Shown piece after piece: positions 12,086-24,205 of a stretch of DNA of 64,000 nucleotides. The DNA lies in contig MU270019.1 of the NCBI GenBank assembly GCA_021432635.1, forward strand, positions 1,051,672 through 1,115,671. The letters run 5' to 3'. How positions within the stretch are numbered: the first letter of the stretch is position 1; each line of letters opens with the position of its first letter. This DNA comes from Thozetella sp. PMI_491. Its lineage: Eukaryota; Ascomycota; Sordariomycetes; Chaetosphaeriales; Chaetosphaeriaceae. The notes under the pieces are model-generated. The model made no database searches, was not told the origin of the DNA, and worked only from the letters and a program-made list of their open reading frames with translations. Position numbers and translations under genes: made by a program.

Positions 12086-13078
12086 AGTGACAAGCAGATG
12101 TGAAACAGCCTTCAGGAATTTGGTGGTGTAAACATGTAGAGACTAGCATTCAACGGTTTGTTATTGCTCTCCAGATTCCGCCTGCAAGGCAATCAACTTG
12201 GTGGTCTTCTACCGAGGTGGATGCGACGCCGTCGGCGCAGGTCCGATATCTTCCCCTAGCGTCGGGCACTAGGACACTTACCCCGAAGTGGTGGGATCTC
12301 CCCCCTTTACCTCTAGGGTATCGGCAGATACTTTCTAGAAACGGATACCAAATACGAGATAGCTTGCTGTTGGATGACTATCTAGGGCAGGCCCTATGAC
12401 GGGTGTGTTTGCGGGGTTGTGGCCGCACTTGGTTCTCTGTCACGCCTCGCCACAGAACCCGCATTCAGGTTTCCCACAGTATCGTTCACGGTATTAAACC
12501 ATGCCAGTGCTCTCAAGGCGTTTTTCAACAAACCGTGGGCAAGTCACCTATAGACCTTCTACAGAGCCTGGCTAGGGGACTCATGGTTCATCTCACCAGC
12601 TTGTTTGGTGTGCGATATTTGATAGCTCTTGTGACCGTCGGCCACGCAAGGGGTGAGTTCTACAAGCGCCGAGGAGACAATGGGGAGGCACAGGGGGTGT
12701 CGAATGATTACTCGTCTCTTTGTCTACTAGTTAAGCATAGGGGTTATCTTCTAGCGTCTATATGCCCCTCTCGGGGGCCAATCACCGCTCTGAGACTCGG
12801 ATACGGCTATCTCCAAGGTGGAGAGTACACGACTCGTACACCCTACATGGTGCCATCCCCGCCTTGCCAGGAACCGCGCCTCGGTGCTAGGAACGACTTC
12901 CCCTTGTCTCCCCACATCATAAGCAAAACTACTTTATCGGCTTGTCGGGGCGTGTCGGAGGCCCTTCGCCGAATGCACCGGAAACTGCATACACCAGCTA
13001 GCTACAGCACAACCTGGGTAATCGTCACAGCTGGGGGGGATCGCTGAGCAACCGCAAACGAGATTTGGCATTGCGGCC
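12086..13078. other. Intergenic between divergent aminotransferase and Zn2Cys6 gene
   Basis: About 1 kb that must hold both promoters. One frame (12403-13047) is open but has no domain-like composition; I see no gene, repeat or clear regulatory motif. Confidence 0.5.
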
Positions 13079-15373
13079 ATGGATCCGCACCTGGGCGGGC
13101 CGGTCGGCGATGTTGTGCACGCCGCGCCGGACTGTGAGCCTCCGCCGGCGAAACGGCCGAAGACGCTCGCCTGTCTGCGGTGCCGCCGCCGAAAGGTATG
13201 TGTTCTGCCAGGCCAATTGGCAACCGCCATACCATCTGCACTTGTATAGATTTGCAGCTCACTGATTCGCTCACAGCAAAGATGCGATAATGATCGGCCA
13301 TGCGCCAACTGCTCGAGATCGGGCGAGCAGTGCGTGGAGGCGCCTTACCATGCCGGCGTTCCGCAGGCGTTCGGTACGCCCTTGTATGTTACTTCCGAGA
13401 CTGGAAGAAGAATCAGCTATCTAACTCCCCGGCGCAGGCCCGATCCACCCCCGCATATGCCTCTAGCATGGCTAGGTGACATCGCATCGTTGGAGGAGCG
13501 CATCTCTCGTCTCGAGGAAACTAGCCGCACGACATCCGTGTCGGAGAACGACCGGGTAGAAGTCATCTCTTCCGTCATCTATGCCGAAGACTCAGACCAA
13601 CGGCGCCACGTCACATCGCTAACTGGCACCGAGAGCTCCCTGGCGCAAAGCTCGTTGGCTATCAGCCTGCTAGGCAGCTTCTCCCGTTCCGAGGATGACA
13701 GTCTGTCGCCGTTCGGACTGTACGACAACGGTCTCGTGAGACACCCCGTCCCCCCAGGTGATCCCGAAGGGTCGCTAGACAAGGCCACGGAGGCGGCGCT
13801 GTTTGACGTTTACGACAGCAAGGTGCAATGCCGGTACCCGTTCCTCCGCCTGGGCGAGCTCCGGGACGTTCGCACACGGCCCGCGGCGCCATGGTCGGCG
13901 TATTTTGTGAATATGATTGTCTCCATCGGGCTCCTGCTGCTCGAGCGAAACAGCACGCTCCCCACGTCGCAGCATACCCACCAGGCCTTCTACCGTGTTG
14001 CCGTGACGCGGTACCTCTCCCATGTCTTTGCGCAGCCCGACCGCCTGCTGCACATCCAGGCATATCTCCTCCTCGCTATGCACACCATCTTCTCGCCCTC
14101 GACGGAGCGTATCATCTCGATCGCCTCGGCGACTATGCGGTACTGTGTCATGGCGCAGCTGCACCTAGCCGAGGCCGAGCCCGACCCGATCGACGTAGCC
14201 ACCAAGATGCAGGCGCAGATGCGCCGGCGCGTCTTTTGGTCCGCCTATGCGCTAGACCGCACCGTCGGGACCATGTTCGACCTCCCCTTCTCCATTCCCG
14301 ACTACCAGATCACGGTCAAGATGTACGCCAACATTGACGACAGCGAGCTCGAGGCGCGTTGCGTCGAGGCCTATCCGGAGGACCCGCCGAGCCTGCCGCG
14401 CCTGACGAACCTCTCGGCCGCCCTGCACGTGGCGTACTGCAGGCAGATCCAGTCCGAGATCCTCAACATCACTCTTCACCGTGACTTCCACAAGCACTTT
14501 GACCGGCTCTCGCACTGGCGCCTGCGGGTACTCGAGAAGCTGGACCGCTGGAAGTCGCTGTGCCACCGCTATGCCGACGCCCGACCGCATAACTTCTCGA
14601 GCAGCGAGTGGTTGCACATGATTTATTACTACAGCCTTGCCATGCTGTACCAGCCCACCAAAGCGACCGTCGCGGGTCCCGCGGGCGACTGGACCGTCAA
14701 GTCGTGTGTCCAGGCGTGCCTCATATTCCGCAAGTTCCAGCGGGAGTCCTCCATCACAGAGCTTTGGTTGGGCCTCATCGCTCAGTTCAAATGCGGCGTA
14801 GCTCTGCTCTACTGCTTCTTTGCTACTCCGCCTGGCCTGCGATCTCCGGCCTATGAGCTGCCCGAGGCCTCCGAGGCCGTCCGGGCGTGCAGCGTAATTC
14901 TCTCGATTCTCGCCGAGCGTTGGCCCCAGTCCCGCTGCCTTCGGGATGCGTTTGATATCCTGGCCCGGGAGATACCGCTGTTCGAGCCTCGTTCTTCCGT
15001 CCAGGGGGGCACGAGCCAGCCACGTCAGGAGTCGGCCGCGGCGCTCCTGAGTTTGCTGAAGCAGCTAGAGCCCATTGTAGTGCATAGAAACACCTTGCGC
15101 ATGATCAAGGAGATGGCGTCGGAAGAGTTCGTGCGCCCTTTTCACGGTGAGAGCAGCGACGGCTATGCGATGGCCGAGCCTACGCCGGAAGGGGCGAGGC
15201 ATTTTGTCGATGAGGATGCGCGCTCCTGGGGCACAGGCATGACAGGAGACATATTCCGCCCCGTCACACCCACCTTCTTCCATCTCGGCCTGCCCGAGCT
15301 TGACCCCGGGTCGTCGGGTGATGCAACTCCAGGATTTCCAGGCGAATTCGACCTGGCGCCTTCTTTTGCTTAA
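13079..15373 (+). CDS. Zn2Cys6 transcription factor with fungal_trans domain, 737 aa
   Basis: Two exons (13079-13195, 13277-15373). The first exon was found from splice logic: it supplies the first half of the zinc cluster. Cluster cysteines are C32, C35, C42, C48, C51 and C58 (CX2CX6CX5CX2CX6C) with the basic stretch RRRKQR. A short coiled coil (ASLEERISRLEE) follows near residue 105. The middle homology region is of the fungal_trans type: FFDVYDSKVQCRYPF-like opening (here ALFDVYDSKVQCRYPF), then RRVFWSAYALDRTVG and FDLPFSIPDYQI. It is a nuclear DNA-binding regulator; likely sites contain CGG triplets. The 81 nt intron interrupts the cluster between the Lys-rich loop and the third Cys. The target genes are unknown; the divergent aminotransferase is the nearest candidate (inference). 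Confidence 0.9.
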
Positions 15374-17627
15374 CTCACATCCGAGCAGTTCCCGGCCGCT
15401 CGGCCGAAGGGTAGAAGAAACTCGCGCAATAAAAAGAAATGCCCGAACCACCCTATAAGGAACCAGCCCCTGGCAGGGCTACAGGAATGGCAACATTTTC
15501 CTGCTCGGATGGAAATAGCCTCATAGTAGAATTCTATCCGAGCTATTCTTGTTCGAGAAGGGGATGCGATTTTGGTGCTCGGGCCCCCCTAACTCGCGTT
15601 GCACAGCAGGGTCACGGTCAGGGTGGCCACGCTCTAGTAGACGCCCCCCTGCGTGGCGTGGGCGAGATCCCTTTACTGTGAGTCGTCATATTCATTACCG
15701 CATTGGTCTTCTTCCGCCCTAAACTGCACTCTTCGAGACTCTGGCTTGTATCACGGCGAGAGCGGGTTGGCAATGGAAAGTAGGGTTGCAGTAATTACCC
15801 CATTGAGAAGTTTCCGCAGCCATGTGCAACCGTAACCACCCAAGTTTAGCTTCTCGGAAGCAGGGCTGCATCTTGGTGCGATAGTGCCTTTGCTTCCCGA
15901 CTAGGCCGTCAACCTGGCTTGTCTTCCTTTCTCCGAAGTCACAATTTTAGCCAAGTATCTACCTAGTAGATAAAGCATCCAGCGGGCATTGCGGATGAGC
16001 ACATGATAGCTCGCTGGGGGGTGGTGGCAGGCCTCGACTATGTGACAAGAAAGGTTCTGTCACCCCCACCATCGCACTATAACAGATCCGTGCCCTCCAA
16101 CAGAGTATCTCCAAGGCGTTATAGTGATCTTAGAATGCAGACCAATAGAAGTTGCAGTTTAAAAAAATTCGTTCTTCCAGCCTCGTATGGCTAATGCCCT
16201 GTACGACTAGAAAGTGCACGATCTCCAACCCCCTAAGTAAGCGGCTAGGTCCCAAGCCGAGATATGGCCTCCTTCAAACCCAGGTGCTTGTATGTATAGT
16301 GAGGCAACGAAGCATGAATTCAATTGAGTATAAAAAATGCTCCGCGATATCAACATGTGCAAGAAAACCCCATGCTGTCCTCAGATTCGTTGGAGCTACA
16401 CCATCTGAGAGTAAGATATCAATCGCACATAGCCGGAATCAATCCTGGCCACTCAAGCAGGAATTGCGACCTTCGGTCGTTCCACAAAACCTCTGAAGAT
16501 GTGCCCTGTTCTCACTACATCCACGGCCTTCCTGGTTGCACTTGCCAGCGTGCAGGTCATTGTGTGAACTCCCCGCCCTCTGAATGGAATTGTTTGCAGC
16601 TTAGAGCTCGTTGACCTACTCAAGTATAAGCAGCCCAATAAAGCTTCTGCTGAGGTAACCACAACACTAGCGCCGGGCATTTCTCACACGTGAAGACTCC
16701 AACCCCGTCTGTATGATGCATATATCACTGTCTGGGCCGCCCTCAGGCTACTTGAACCTCCGTCGCTAGCGCCGTCGGCCTGCCCAGTCAAAGCCACCCG
16801 ACATTAGCACCGCTCAAGGAGGCAGGAATGCTGACCCATGAAGCAACCCCCCCCCCCCCCCCCCCCCCTGCACCTAGTTTAGGCCTTGAAATGCAGGACG
16901 TGCATAGAAAGGCAGGGATACAGCAGGTCTCCTGGGGAAGGCGGTTGGTCAATTGGGGGCCAGAATCTCGGTCAGGACAAACACGGCACGTCTAGATATG
17001 CCGGCTGCCCAAAGCCAGGCGGACGAAGTGTTGGGCGTATATGCGGGGGTAGCCCTCTCTTATAGTTGGCTCCCCAATTGGCCAGGCACTGGCGAAACCC
17101 TTGGATACGAGGCTGCTCGTTGGCACCTTTTGATCCATCACAAAAGATCTTGCTCTCCCTGGACGAGAACCCCAGGCTTCTGCACATTGCCGGGTCTTGA
17201 CCCGCAAATGCCGGGCGACCAGAGAAAAGCAAACACGGGACATTGCAGGATTGGGCCCAAACGGCAGTCAATTCAGCTGAGCTTTGGGCATTGCGCGCAG
17301 CCAACGCCATGGATTGATTAGGTGCGATGTGGCGGGGTAGCTTCGCGGTCCCCAGCTCGCTTGCCAGCTGCTTTCGGGCCATGCTGCTGGCCGTAGGGTT
17401 TTCAGACAAATGTGGTACCATATACAGAGTTCAAAAAGCCCCTTTCCCAGCTTTGCTGATCTTAAAGAGGCGGCATGGCGAGATTCGACCTGCGGAGATA
17501 TTCGGGAGCAAGGAAAACAGAACGATAGAAGGAAAATGGCAACGTATAAACATACAATGTTCGCCATGCTAGTGCGTAATCGGCATGGGCTGCCTTTCGG
17601 ACGACTCATCTCTCAGAGGACCATCTC
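15374..17627. other. Intergenic, 2.25 kb, no gene seen
   Basis: Lies between the 3' ends of two convergent genes. Apart from a 22-nt C run (16847-16868), I see only short open frames with no protein-like composition. Confidence 0.5.
16847..16868 (+). repeat. Poly-C tract, 22 nt
   Basis: Uninterrupted run of C on the plus strand in intergenic DNA. Similar C runs occur at 24568-24587 and 36092-36108, and a G run at 51202-51215. Confidence 0.95.
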
Positions 17628-19246
17628 TCAGAGGAACACCGGCAACGTGATATGTTTGTCTCCGTCGACCGGAAGTAGCTGCTTGAATATGGGCTGCGCC
17701 CCAACGCTTTTCTTCTGCAGGCGGTCCTCGACAATCTGATGCAGCCGCTTGGTGGTGAGGGGTTTGCCTGTCTCCTCGGCGTAGTAGACGTCCAGCGCGT
17801 CGCACAGCCCAGCCGTCATCTCGCCCCGGCTGCTCGACTCGAAGCCGCAGGCGGCGTAGAGATGCTTGGCGAATCCTTCGGCCATGGGCTCCGGCTGCCA
17901 GTCGACGTGTTTCAGGTTCGCGCCGCCCGCCGCGCAGCAGTCGAGTACGAGGAGGAGGTCGCACGGCGCCTGCAGGAGGCTGTCGCGGATCTTTTCCCAC
18001 TTTACCTCTGCTATGGGTCGGAATCGCTCACTGGAATGTCGGGGTTAGGTTCTGGGTCTCTCCACACTGTCAAGGATGTACGGGGCATAGGACAGGAGCG
18101 CTCGTCTGCATATGTCGGCGGCACCGGGGTGGCCGGCTGTGGGGCTGTACAAAGCTGCGACTCACTATTTGGCCTTGAGGCTCGTGATCATACTCGTGCG
18201 CTTCGGGGCGGTGTCGAGGGCCGCCATGGCCTTGTATAGATCGGCGGCGGCATCCTGGCAAATCTGGGTGTCCGAGGGATGTTCATGGCTGTCAAGGGAG
18301 GAGGCATTAGATTAAGACTCTTAGACGCAGGACGGGGATTCAACTTGTCGCTTATGCCGTACGATTGAATGGAGGGGTTTGAAAACGAAAAAGATAGACA
18401 CGAGAAGGTCACAGCGCCGTGCTTGCCGCCTTGCTCTGGTCGAACGCGTTACCCACCTGCTAAAAACCAGGCCGCCATCCTCGTCCAGGCCACCGTGGCC
18501 GTGGTAGTAGACGATTAGCAATGCGTCAGGGGCGGCCCTGCGCAGGAACTTGTCGACCAAGATCTTCATCTTCTCGGCCGAATCCTCCATCGGTATGCGG
18601 CCCTCGCGGACTTTGTAGCCAAACTTCTCAAACGTTTCTCTCACGCTGTCTGTCTCCTCGTCGAGGCTCACAATGTCTTCTTCGGCCTCGACATCGTAGC
18701 CCCCGCGCAGATCATGAAAGGCCCACGTGAGTATCAAGACCTGTGCTGATGCATACTTTGTCTTGGGTACCTTCCTACTTCTGAGCCGGGGCCGACTTGT
18801 CAGCGATTCCTAGTCGTAATGAAACGGTGAACCTCACCCAGCGTCGGGGGAACTGACCGGTAGCTGTCCTGGTAGAATGGTCTGGGGAACAGGGCCGCCG
18901 GCGGATACTTCTCCCCCAAAATGGGCTCAGTAAAAGGATGAGAGACGGGGCCTGGATGATAGGCGTTGATGCTGGGATAGAGATGCACGTCGGGGTAGGC
19001 GGGGCCGTATCTCTTGGTCCGAGTACCAATACCACAGGCCAGCTCGGGGTCGTATATCTCAATCGGCGCGAGCCGGTCGAAGACGCCGTAAGCTTCATAC
19101 GGCGCGGGAAAATCCTGAGGCGCGAGGTAAGATGCTCCGTAGGTTTGCGGAACGAGCCCGAATTCCTCCCTCCTGGGCTTCTGAGCTGTATGCTTTCTGC
19201 TGTTACTGGACCGACCCGAGCGGTCCCGGGTTGAGTGGTGCCCCAT
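17628..19246 (-). CDS. Caspase-fold (peptidase C14) protein, 410 aa
   Basis: Four exons (19246-18858, 18774-18457, 18288-18166, 18030-17628) close in frame to 411 codons. Residues 1-130 are rich in Tyr, Pro and His and show no known prodomain. Residues about 137-400 form a caspase/metacaspase-type domain: VLILTWAFHDLRGGYD, then LIVYYHGHGG with the catalytic His H223, and LLLVLDCCAAGG with the probable catalytic Cys C309. The usual metacaspase DSC is DCC here. A basic-ligand pocket cannot be judged. The first intron uses a GTCAGT donor (18857); a stronger-looking GTGAGG donor 17 nt downstream would break the frame. Family members cleave after Arg/Lys (metacaspases) or Asp (caspases) and act in cell death or stress. 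No NB-ARC or HET-type domain is attached or nearby. Confidence 0.85.
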
Positions 19247-22043
19247 CGCCTTGGTTCCGCGCGCAAGGGGATGGCGTGCAATATGCAGCGCGCGGCGGTG
19301 GTGGCAGGTGGAGAAGGAAAGAAAATGAACTGGCAAAGCGACAGGCGGCCAGGCTCGAGCGCCCGCTCCAGCTCTCCGGCGGCTGGGTAGGCAAGGTAGC
19401 GAGGTACTGTACTCTCTATCTAGTGAGGGAAGAAGGGGGGGGAAGTCTCACCCCCCAAAAGCCTGGCCGCCGGCCAATAAGATACAGTACCAGAGGGCCG
19501 TGTCCGATTCGCAGAAAGAGTGTGACTACCCCCCTCCCCCGGGTCAGCTCCCTGTTGCAATCACTGGCAAGTCTGTGTAGCCTTGTTTACTGGCGCCGGG
19601 CCCCCCACTCCTTCACACCCGAACGGAGTGGGAGTGTCGGGAGTGGGCAGCAGGTGGCGTGCTGCGGCTAGCCTTGTTCAAATGACCTGCCGAAAGCACA
19701 CCACTCTAACTCTAGGCGTCTTCACAACCCATCCTCCGCCAGCCAAGGTAAGCATGTCTCGGTCTCCCCTGTGCGACGTGGCACCGCCAGAGCAGGACCT
19801 CGCTGCAAGTCGCTGCACCCACTTCACGTGCCATCAGCAGGTGCCTCTTTAATCAAACGGAGACGGCGACTAGTCGCCCTAATACTGTCTACTGGGTATT
19901 GATAGACACCTCCCGATGAAATGTCACGTCGGAATAGCGAATCGGAGATAAAATAGATAAATCACGCAAAAGCCGCACAGAAAAGGATTTCTCGTAGTTT
20001 CGAGTCTGCCAAGCCCTAACTTATTGCGTAAATACGATGCGATGCATCCGACGACGTGGTATATGTCTACCAAGAACACTGTCTAGATGGTTTCTAAACC
20101 CACCTATCTCCTTACTTACCGGCCAGAACTAGCATGCGTGCAACCGACAGAGAAACCACTCGCGATATGGAACAGCAGAAGAGACCAAACCATATAACGC
20201 CGCGAATGTCTGGGTATCGACGAGGGTGAGAGCAGGCCAAACTGGTCTGAAACCTGGCTCAACCATTTTCCCGATCCGGCCTGTTAGACTTTCCCTCGGC
20301 TTTCCGAACAGCATGCCATTCGTGAGACCTACGACTAAGTCGCCGTCTGGCGTCAGGGGCGCGCAGCCTATGTTGCTCAATGGCTAACGAGGTAGCAGGC
20401 TGCAGAGCAAAGCCAGTCCTATTCCTGTCCCACGCCTCGCTGCCCATCCGACTTCCCTACTCACCATGCGGGCTTCCTACAGCGACGACCGAGCCCAACG
20501 GTTCGGTAGCGACGCTGCCGAAGACAGCCCTGGAAGCAGGGTATAACACGACGCACAGGCAATATCGATGCAACGCTGGGAGAGGAACAAAAAGAAACGT
20601 CTCGAGCAGCACGAGCCAAATATTACAGTGCAAACCGGAATATGAGGCAGCATCCCGGCGTCGTACATGCTTTACCCAAGCAACTAAGCCTCATTTCACC
20701 TACATGCAAGGTTGTTCTGCATGGCTACCTTGGCCACCTTGGCTAGTCGCAAGCCCCGGACCACCGCCGATTCGATAGGTCCCATCTGTCCACGTCACGC
20801 TCGCAACCCCAGACCGAGGCAGTCGTTGTGGCTAACACAAAGACGGGAACCAGACGCGATTTATCAAGCCTCGTCCGGGGACTATGCCACATGCAGGCTT
20901 GGTGTATGCCGCTCTCTGCGCCATTGCAGACAACTAGTCATACCATGCAGGCATCGGCGCACAATTCAATTCCGCACAGCACCTTCCCGAGACTGGGTTT
21001 TTGCCGCTAGACAAGCGTCGTGCAAGCACATCCAGGATGTGATGTGCCGGGTGCATAAGCAAGGTGCCGGACACAGTTACTCGGAAGCACTAGCATTGGG
21101 ACGACACCGGATACGACGCTGTGGGAAATGGATACAGGAGGCCAACGGAGAGAGCCAAGGACAAGTGCTACCTGACTATGTCTCTGGGGAACCGGTCAGG
21201 AATGAAACATGTTACACAAGCGACCGCCGGTCAGCATAGAGATAGCGGTTGCAGTCTTGCCCTACCAAGCGCCAGATTGTTTTGATGCAATACAGATTGC
21301 GCCCTTGTCAGTGCACTCGAGACCTGCGGGAGCCTGTAGGCTCTAAATAGCAGATCCGGACAGCTCAGAAGCAAATCACTGAGAAATCTGTAGGGGTTCG
21401 GTGTGGACAGGGAGAGGCGTGCATACCTTTCAAAGTGGCTCAGGTCTCGTGGCAGATGTAGTCTTACTCGAATATCTTAAAACTGAGATGATGGCTGTCC
21501 TTTGCTTGCAGAATAGGTTTCACCTTCGCCTCACGTGGGTATTTGATCGACCCAAGATGTCTACTAGTCTAGTTAGCGATATTTCCCGATTTTTTTTTTA
21601 AAAAAAAATACGGCGAGAAAGGGAGGCAAGCAGGAACGGGCAAGTGCTGCAAGGGATCTCATCATGACATTGTGGCATCAAGACACCGTGCAAGCGGCCG
21701 TGGGGTGAACACATTGCAGCAGGAACCAGGTTACGAAATATCGCGGCATTTCGTTCGGATCATGCCTCGGTCAAGGCAATAAGCAACTCGACGGACACCC
21801 CATGACCATCGCCCTGTCCGCCTGCCAGCTAGTTCCTTTCTCGCAATCCTTGCCCCATGTTCTGGCTGTTCAGCTCGCCATCTCGCCCTGTCCCGGCCTT
21901 GCCATGTTGCCAGGTATCGCCTCCACCAACGCCTCGCTATGCTATGTGTAAAAATGGGGTCTCATCATCAAATATCGTCGTCATCCGGCGCAGGAAGCCA
22001 ACGGGGCCGCTGGTTCCGGGAATGAGGATTTGGCATGCTCCTC
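19247..22043. other. Intergenic, 2.8 kb, no gene seen
   Basis: Promoter side of the caspase-like gene and 3' side of the RING gene. Many short frames on both strands, none with domain-like sequence. Contains a T10A9 inverted run at 21590-21608. Confidence 0.5.
21590..21608. repeat. T10-A9 self-complementary tract
   Basis: Ten T followed directly by nine A, a perfect short palindrome in intergenic DNA about 440 bp downstream of the RING gene. It could be a bidirectional polyadenylation or nucleosome-free element; no direct evidence for either. Confidence 0.8.
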
Positions 22044-24205
22044 CTAGACAAAGAGACCAACCCAGGCCGTCTTGTTCGTCACGTTGGACGAGCAGTCCTC
22101 CACCGCGCAGAGAAACTGTTTCGGCTTGCGACCGCTGGTGGTAGCGTCCGTGACGGGCCGGAAGGTGGCCTTGTCTGTCTTGGTGCGATTCTCATAGCAG
22201 TTGCGGCAGAATACCTACAGGTTTGGGTCAGTCGGCAAAGTATTAAAAATGTGACGCTGGTGACGAATTCACTCACATGGCCGCACTCCTTCACTGCCCA
22301 AAAGTGGTGCTCCTCCTGGTCCTTCTTGGAGCGAGCCTTCTTGACAGGGCGAGTCTGCTCCTCATCCGGGTCGTAGGCAAGCTCCTCTTCACAGCTGGGG
22401 CAGATGACGATTTGGTCCTCGCCGGTGTTGCGTGTGAAGCCGGGCTCAGCTGGAGGTGGGGGGACATAGGGCGGCTTTTCGTTCGCGGCCGGGTTGTTGT
22501 AGCCGTTGGCACCGTAGTTGAAGTTGGGAGCGTTGTTGGCTAGTGGGTTGGCTGCCGGGTTGTCCATTCTGTGACTTTGCCCTAGGAACTGGACGTCAAC
22601 TTCGGCTGGTTGGTGTCCGAAGACGTGGCCTCCGAGACGGTGAAGAAGTCCGATGCCTCCACCTATGAAGAAACGGCCATCGGCACCGCCGCCGAAGTTG
22701 CGGAATATGTCAAAGAAAGCGCCACCTGGGTTCAGCTCCTCGTCTTCGTCATCGCCCACAACAAGGTCGATATGATCGAGCCCATCCTCCCGTGGCTGGC
22801 GGCGCGAGCTACTGCCGCCTTGGCGGTTGCTTCCACTGCCCCGACCGTGTCGCGGTTGCGGGGGCTGGCTGGAAGGCATATCGTCGCCGGTAAGGTCTAT
22901 AACGGGGGCGCCGCCCAGGAGGCTTCCGTCGCTTCTTGCGAGAGAGGGTGTTCTTCGGATCTGGGACTGCCTCCGGGGATTTCGGTGGGGAGCAGCATTA
23001 GGAGGTGGCGGCGGCATTGAGCGAGCCTCAGGCTCGTCGTCCGAGTTCGTTAGGTCAATATAGGCAGGCCCAGGTGCTTGGCGCGGCCCTGGGAGGCCAC
23101 CGCGCCGCTCGAGGACTACTTCGTGCAAATGGTCTGACATGTTTGGAGAGCCGGAGCTGCGTACAATTCGGCGAGCGACTCGGTCAGGCCCGATGGGGTC
23201 AGCCAGAGGACGGAGACTGGGGAAGAAAGGAAGCCCAGAGCTGGCGCGCGATGTGCGGTCGCCTTCGACGGGTTGCGAGTTAGCTGCGTTGATGGGGTGG
23301 CTGCGGTAATAAGGGTGAAACGAGTGAACGTGCCGACCGGAGGCGGTTGGATGAAGGGGCGAATTTCGGATCGAGGTTTGGGCTCTGTCGGAACGTGAAG
23401 AAGGGCTGAGGCCGGTGCCTGGTGGTCTGGAGCTCTCGCCACCGCCGCCCACGCGCTGCCGAAGTTCGCGCACCACCGACTCGGTCAAGTCGTCCACCTC
23501 GGATTGGAAGCGGGTGATCAAGCGCTCAAGGGAGGCAAATGAAGTCCCCTCGCCGAGGCCAAAAGGGTCAAATGGAAATGCGTCGTCGAAATCGTCAGGA
23601 AGCCCGTCCTCAAAGTGCTCGGCTGAATTGTCGTCATCAAAATCGGAGTACGGGTCAGCCGAGCCGTCCAGTGACTCTGGGTCCCAGTCGTGCTCCTCGT
23701 CCTCGTCCAGATCCGTCGGTTCGTCGAGGTCGATGACGGAATGCTCGTGGTTGTCGTCGCCGCCGTCTAGATCCGGGTGGTTAGACGGAGACGGCGGTGC
23801 GGGGTACCAGCTGAGGCCTTCGTCCTCGACCTCGTCCTCGTCCGGCTCCGGCGTCGAGTCGAGATCAATAACCGAATGATCGTGGTTTTCCTCCAGGTCT
23901 GAGAGTCCGTCCGGTGAAATAGCAGGAACGCCGTCCAGGTCGCCGTGTGCTGCCGCGTCTTCGTCGAAGTAATACGGAATTACGGGTATCTCGTCCAGGC
24001 CTCCATAGAATTCATCCTCCGATATGTCCGAGTGCGGGTCGATCCCAACACTGTCCTCTTCCTCTTCCTCTTCCTCTTCCCGCTCCGAGTAGTCCAGCTC
24101 GTGTCCTTCGTCGAGGGAGTAGTCGTCAAACTCGTCGAACTCGTCGTCCAGGTGTGGCGAGGACAGCGGCGGGGTCGAAGCAATTTCTTCGCCCTCCCAG
24201 TCCAT
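22044..24205 (-). CDS. RING-finger protein with multiple SUMO-interacting motifs, 699 aa (STUbL-like)
   Basis: Two exons (24205-22277, 22214-22044) give 700 codons. Residues 1-215 are strongly acidic (poly-Glu at 43-50). Five hydrophobic cores of the SIM type lie next to acidic residues: VIDL at 112-115 and 157-160, YIDLT at 382-386, VIDLT at 435-439 and HIDLV at 478-482. The C-terminus holds a C3HC4-like RING: CPSC near 602, ECGHVFCRNC around 640-649 (split by the intron after the His), and a final C-x4-C (CAVEDC). Repeated SIMs plus a C-terminal RING is the design of SUMO-targeted ubiquitin ligases (Slx5/Slx8, Rfp/Slx8), which ubiquitinate poly-SUMOylated nuclear proteins. That role is inference from architecture. 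Fungal homologues are often labelled cell cycle control protein. Confidence 0.85.

Noticed and set aside
12403-13047. Plus-strand open frame of 214 codons upstream of the Zn2Cys6 gene
   Set aside because: No recognisable motif; overlaps the expected promoter of two divergent genes.
15374-22043. Possible secondary-metabolite cluster or transposon between the Zn2Cys6 gene and the RING gene
   Set aside because: No PKS, NRPS, terpene cyclase, transposase or reverse transcriptase segments in any frame; no long terminal or inverted repeats seen.
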